NCBI GenBank assembly: GCA_023399155.1
Contig: JAEWQP010000031.1
Span: 1-64,000, forward strand
Length of the DNA stretch: 64,000 nucleotides
Source of the DNA: Verrucomicrobiota bacterium
GTDB lineage: Bacteria > Verrucomicrobiota > Verrucomicrobiia > Opitutales > Opitutaceae
Reading direction: 5' to 3'
The number at the start of each line of letters is the position of its first letter. The stretch's first letter is position 1. Positions 61,751 through 64,000 of the stretch are shown here, piece by piece. The notes under the pieces are model-generated. The model made no database searches and had not been told where the DNA came from. It saw only the letters and a list, made by a program, of their open reading frames with translations. The translations under genes were made by a program, and so were the position numbers.

Positions 61751-63839
61751 GCGGCGATGCTTCGCGATGTGGATTGCGGGGGCAAGCGCGAGGCGGTTGC
61801 TTGCGCGCGTGTCCACGTCGCCCCCGCCACCGCCGCTGCCCGAGTCCGCCTCATCGGCGGACGTCGGACCCGGCGTGGATGCCGCCGGTCCGGCCTGGCG
61901 CCGCGGGTGGGTGAGGGTGGCGATCGCGCTCGTGATCGCGGGCCAGTCGATGTCGTTCACACTCGCGACGAACCTGTCGCCTCCGGAGGGCTCGGCCTAT
62001 TGGTTCCTGCAGGCAGGGCTGTGCGCGAGCGCGCTGCTCGTGTTCGCGCTCCTGGGCGGACCGCTCGTGCGGGAGTGCTGGGCTTCCGCGCGCGCCCGGC
62101 GTGTGACGGTGGATATGCTCTTTCTGGTGACACTGGTCGGTACGTTCACGGTGTCCGTGTTCGGCTCGCTGCAACGTCGGCCGACGGTCTACTACGAGCT
62201 GGTCGCGATCCTGCTCGCGATCTACACGGTCGGAAAACTCCTCGGCGCCCGCTCGCGCGTCCGCGCGCTCGCGGCGGTCGAGGCTTGGCGCGCCGAGCAC
62301 GACACCTGCCTGGTGCTGGACTCCGCGGGATGCGAGGTCCCGACCCCCGCCGCCGACGTCCACCCCGGCCAGCGTGTTCGCATCCCCGCCGGAGCGGCCA
62401 TCCCCGTCGACGGACGGATCGCCGAAGGGCAGGGATGGGTGGTGACGACGCCGCTCACGGGCGAACTCGAGCCCACGGCATTTGGCCCCGGCGATGTTGT
62501 GCTTGCCGGCATGCGTTCGGTCGACGGCGTTTTCGTGGTGGAGGTCACCGCTGGCGGCGGCGGGCGTCGGCTCGACCGCGTGCTCGGCGAGATCTCTGCC
62601 GCGCAGTTGACTCCATCGCGCATCCAGCAGCAGGCCGACCGCCTGGCCGCGCGTTTCGTGCCGATCGTGGTCGCGACGAGCGTCGGCACGTTTGCGGCCT
62701 GGCTCGCGTTCGACTCGCTCGACGCGGCGATCGTGAACAGCCTCGCTGTCACGGTGGTCGCCTGCCCGTGCGCACTGGGCCTGGCGACGCCGCTCGGCGT
62801 CTGGTCGGGGCTGGTGCGCTTCAGCCGCCTCGGGCTCGTCGCGCGGACCGGCGATTTTCTTGAGACGCTGGCGCGCGCGACGACCGCGCTCTTCGACAAG
62901 ACCGGCACGTTGTGCGAACCCGAACTCGCCGTCGGCGCGCTCGAGGTGGATCCCGGGTCGCCGCTCGCCGTGAGCGAGCTTCGCGCCGCGCTCGCGACAG
63001 CGGAGCTCGGGGTGCCCCATCCGGTCGCGAGTGCCCTGCGCCGCCTCGGCTCCGATGACGATCGCCGGCACTGGCGCCAGATCGAGACCCAGATCGTACC
63101 CGCCATGGGAATACGGGCCCGGGTCGCCGCGGCGGCGGGGGCGCGGGAGTATGTGCTGCTCGCGGGTGAGCCCGGCTGGATCGCCTCCGAGACGGGGACG
63201 GCCGTGCCATCGCGGCGCGCAGCGCGCCGGGTCATCGCGGTCGCCGTCGACGGACGTCCGGCGGGGCGCATCGAGCTTCATGAGACGCCGCGCGAGCGGG
63301 CCGCCGTGGTGTTTGCGCGCCTGCGCGAGCTTGGGGTTGGCTGCGCGATCCTCACCGGCGACCGGAGTTTTCCGGACTCCGCCTGGCCGGAGGTGCCGCG
63401 CACCACCGGCATGTCCCCCGAGGAAAAGGCCCAGGAGGTGCGCGCGCGCCAGGCCCGTGGCGAGACCGTCATCTACGTGGGCGACGGGATCAATGACGCT
63501 CCGGCACTCGCGGCCGCCGACGGCTCCATCGCAATCCGCCAGGGCGCGGACCTCGCGCGCAGCAGTGCCATGGCGGTGCTCGCCGGTGACAGTCTCGCGA
63601 GCCTTCCCGAGGCGGTTCTCGTCGCCCGTGCCGTGCACCGTGCCATCCGCTCCAACCTCGTCCTCGCCGCCACCTACAACGCCGCGGGCATGGCGATCGC
63701 CGCGGCCGGCTGGCTGCATCCCGTCCTTGCCGCGTTGCTCATGGCCCTCTCGAGCGTGGTCGTCTCGACCCGCGTCGTCGCCGCAGCCGGCCGGGCCACA
63801 GCCGCGGACCACAACGGATCACTGAAAGCGGAGGGCTGA
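61749..63839 (+). CDS. P1B-1-like copper-transporting P-type ATPase lacking an HMA domain
   Basis: About 696 residues from ATG 61749 (GTG 61809 is an alternative start). N-terminal proline-rich stretch, helices, actuator loop (PLTGELEPTAFGPGDVV), ion-site CPC in VVACPCALGLATPLG (Cys339), phosphorylation site FDKTGTLCEPEL (Asp383), GDGINDAPAL, and last-helix residues ATYNAAGMA with MALSSVVV, the YN/MxxSS set of copper P1B-1 pumps. There is no GMxCxxC metal-binding domain at the N-terminus. The nucleotide-binding part seems short: the HP motif is present in GVPHPVASAL. It probably exports Cu(I), or supplies it to a cuproenzyme. Confidence 0.83.
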   Translation: MRRCFAMWIAGASARRLLARVSTSPPPPPLPESASSADVGPGVDAAGPAWRRGWVRVAIALVIAGQSMSFTLATNLSPPEGSAYWFLQAGLCASALLVFALLGGPLVRECWASARARRVTVDMLFLVTLVGTFTVSVFGSLQRRPTVYYELVAILLAIYTVGKLLGARSRVRALAAVEAWRAEHDTCLVLDSAGCEVPTPAADVHPGQRVRIPAGAAIPVDGRIAEGQGWVVTTPLTGELEPTAFGPGDVVLAGMRSVDGVFVVEVTAGGGGRRLDRVLGEISAAQLTPSRIQQQADRLAARFVPIVVATSVGTFAAWLAFDSLDAAIVNSLAVTVVACPCALGLATPLGVWSGLVRFSRLGLVARTGDFLETLARATTALFDKTGTLCEPELAVGALEVDPGSPLAVSELRAALATAELGVPHPVASALRRLGSDDDRRHWRQIETQIVPAMGIRARVAAAAGAREYVLLAGEPGWIASETGTAVPSRRAARRVIAVAVDGRPAGRIELHETPRERAAVVFARLRELGVGCAILTGDRSFPDSAWPEVPRTTGMSPEEKAQEVRARQARGETVIYVGDGINDAPALAAADGSIAIRQGADLARSSAMAVLAGDSLASLPEAVLVARAVHRAIRSNLVLAATYNAAGMAIAAAGWLHPVLAALLMALSSVVVSTRVVAAAGRATAADHNGSLKAEG

Positions 63840-63895
63840 CGGCTGAGACCTCAGTTGAGAGCCGAAAGCTGACGGCTGCAAACCGACAGCTGATC
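63822..63895. repeat. CTGA-rich degenerate intergenic repeat run
   Basis: Words such as GGGCTGACGGCTGAGA, AGCTGACGGCTGCAAA and ACAGCTGATCGCTCC repeat with small changes between the ATPase stop and tRNA-Lys. Similar word runs occur at 19640-19750, 29287-29310 and 30318-30358. Confidence 0.5.
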
Positions 63896-63909
63896 GCTCC
63901 CTCACAGAA

Positions 63910-63985
63910 TGGTGGGTCGACTGGGATTCGAACCCAGAACCAATTGCTTAAAAGGCAACTGCTCTACCGTTGAGCTATCGACCCA
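63910..63985 (-). tRNA. tRNA-Lys (anticodon UUU)
   Basis: On the minus strand 76 bases fold as a tRNA: acceptor TGGGTCG with CGACCCA, D stem GCTC/GAGC, anticodon loop CTTTTAA (anticodon TTT) and T arm with GGTTCGAATCC. The 3' CCA is encoded in the DNA. No variable-arm extension. Confidence 0.95.
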
Positions 63986-64000
63986 AGGCGTTGTTACTCA

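Noticed and set aside
60185..62863. An 892-codon open frame on the plus strand
   Set aside because: It runs antisense through the aldo/keto reductase and gntK genes and into an alternative frame of the copper ATPase; no family pattern is seen.

Overview
This 64-kb window reads as chromosome of a high-GC, diderm bacterium. The best guess is Verrucomicrobiota, class Opitutae, probably Opitutaceae. The evidence is LpxA, a fused SecDF behind YajC, a secreted GH105-GH28 pectinase fusion beside a DUF4861 protein, and a UxaE-like uronate epimerase. Intergenic DNA is crowded with small dispersed repeats. The lineage is inferred from gene content; no 16S gene is present.

Region 1 (about 0.3-18.6 kb) is a surface-polysaccharide locus of visibly lower GC than the rest (hand count 53% at 5641-5700 against 70% at 39001-39060). 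A GbsR/MarR-like regulator and a coupled 46-residue small protein lead a plus-strand run: MurJ/Wzx-type flippase, Wzy-like polymerase, three GT4 glycosyltransferases, AsnB-type amidotransferase, and then a module resembling Campylobacter PglA-PglD-PglE-PglC. Facing it on the minus strand are an 835-residue membrane protein, a WbpP-type UDP-GlcNAc 4-epimerase and a WbpA-type UDP-HexNAc 6-dehydrogenase. The implied glycan starts from a 4-acetamido-trideoxy sugar phosphate and carries HexNAc-uronic acids, possibly amidated.

Region 2 (18.6-24.6 kb): a Wzm-type ABC permease without its ATPase; a nucleotidyltransferase plus 61-residue partner next to a decayed antitoxin-like frame; then fcl and two gmd-type genes (GDP-fucose or related GDP-6-deoxyhexose supply).

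Region 3 (24.8-34.7 kb): an ATPase, FtsX-like permease and HlyD-type adaptor in one direction but separated by repeat-filled gaps, including a REPIN-like inverted pair and a long hairpin; then secreted pectin-side-chain enzymes (DUF4861, GH105-GH28).

Region 4 (35-64 kb): mostly housekeeping genes: speA, yajC-secDF-recJ, lpxA, pdxA, an A-type Fe-S carrier, infC, amidase, GNAT, a CheY-like regulator, trmL, DAHP synthase, UxaE-like epimerase, a P1B-4 metal ATPase, dinG, PP2C phosphatase, shikimate kinase, queG, a secreted phytase-like esterase, aldo/keto reductase, gluconokinase, a P1B-1-like copper ATPase and tRNA-Lys(UUU).

The points most worth following are the nucleotidyltransferase/61-residue pair, the 46-residue protein with a synonymously diverged internal repeat, the Pgl-like initiation module without its dehydratase, and the repeat families (REP/REPIN, a composite 100-bp direct repeat, and a 113-bp element with a compensated hairpin).
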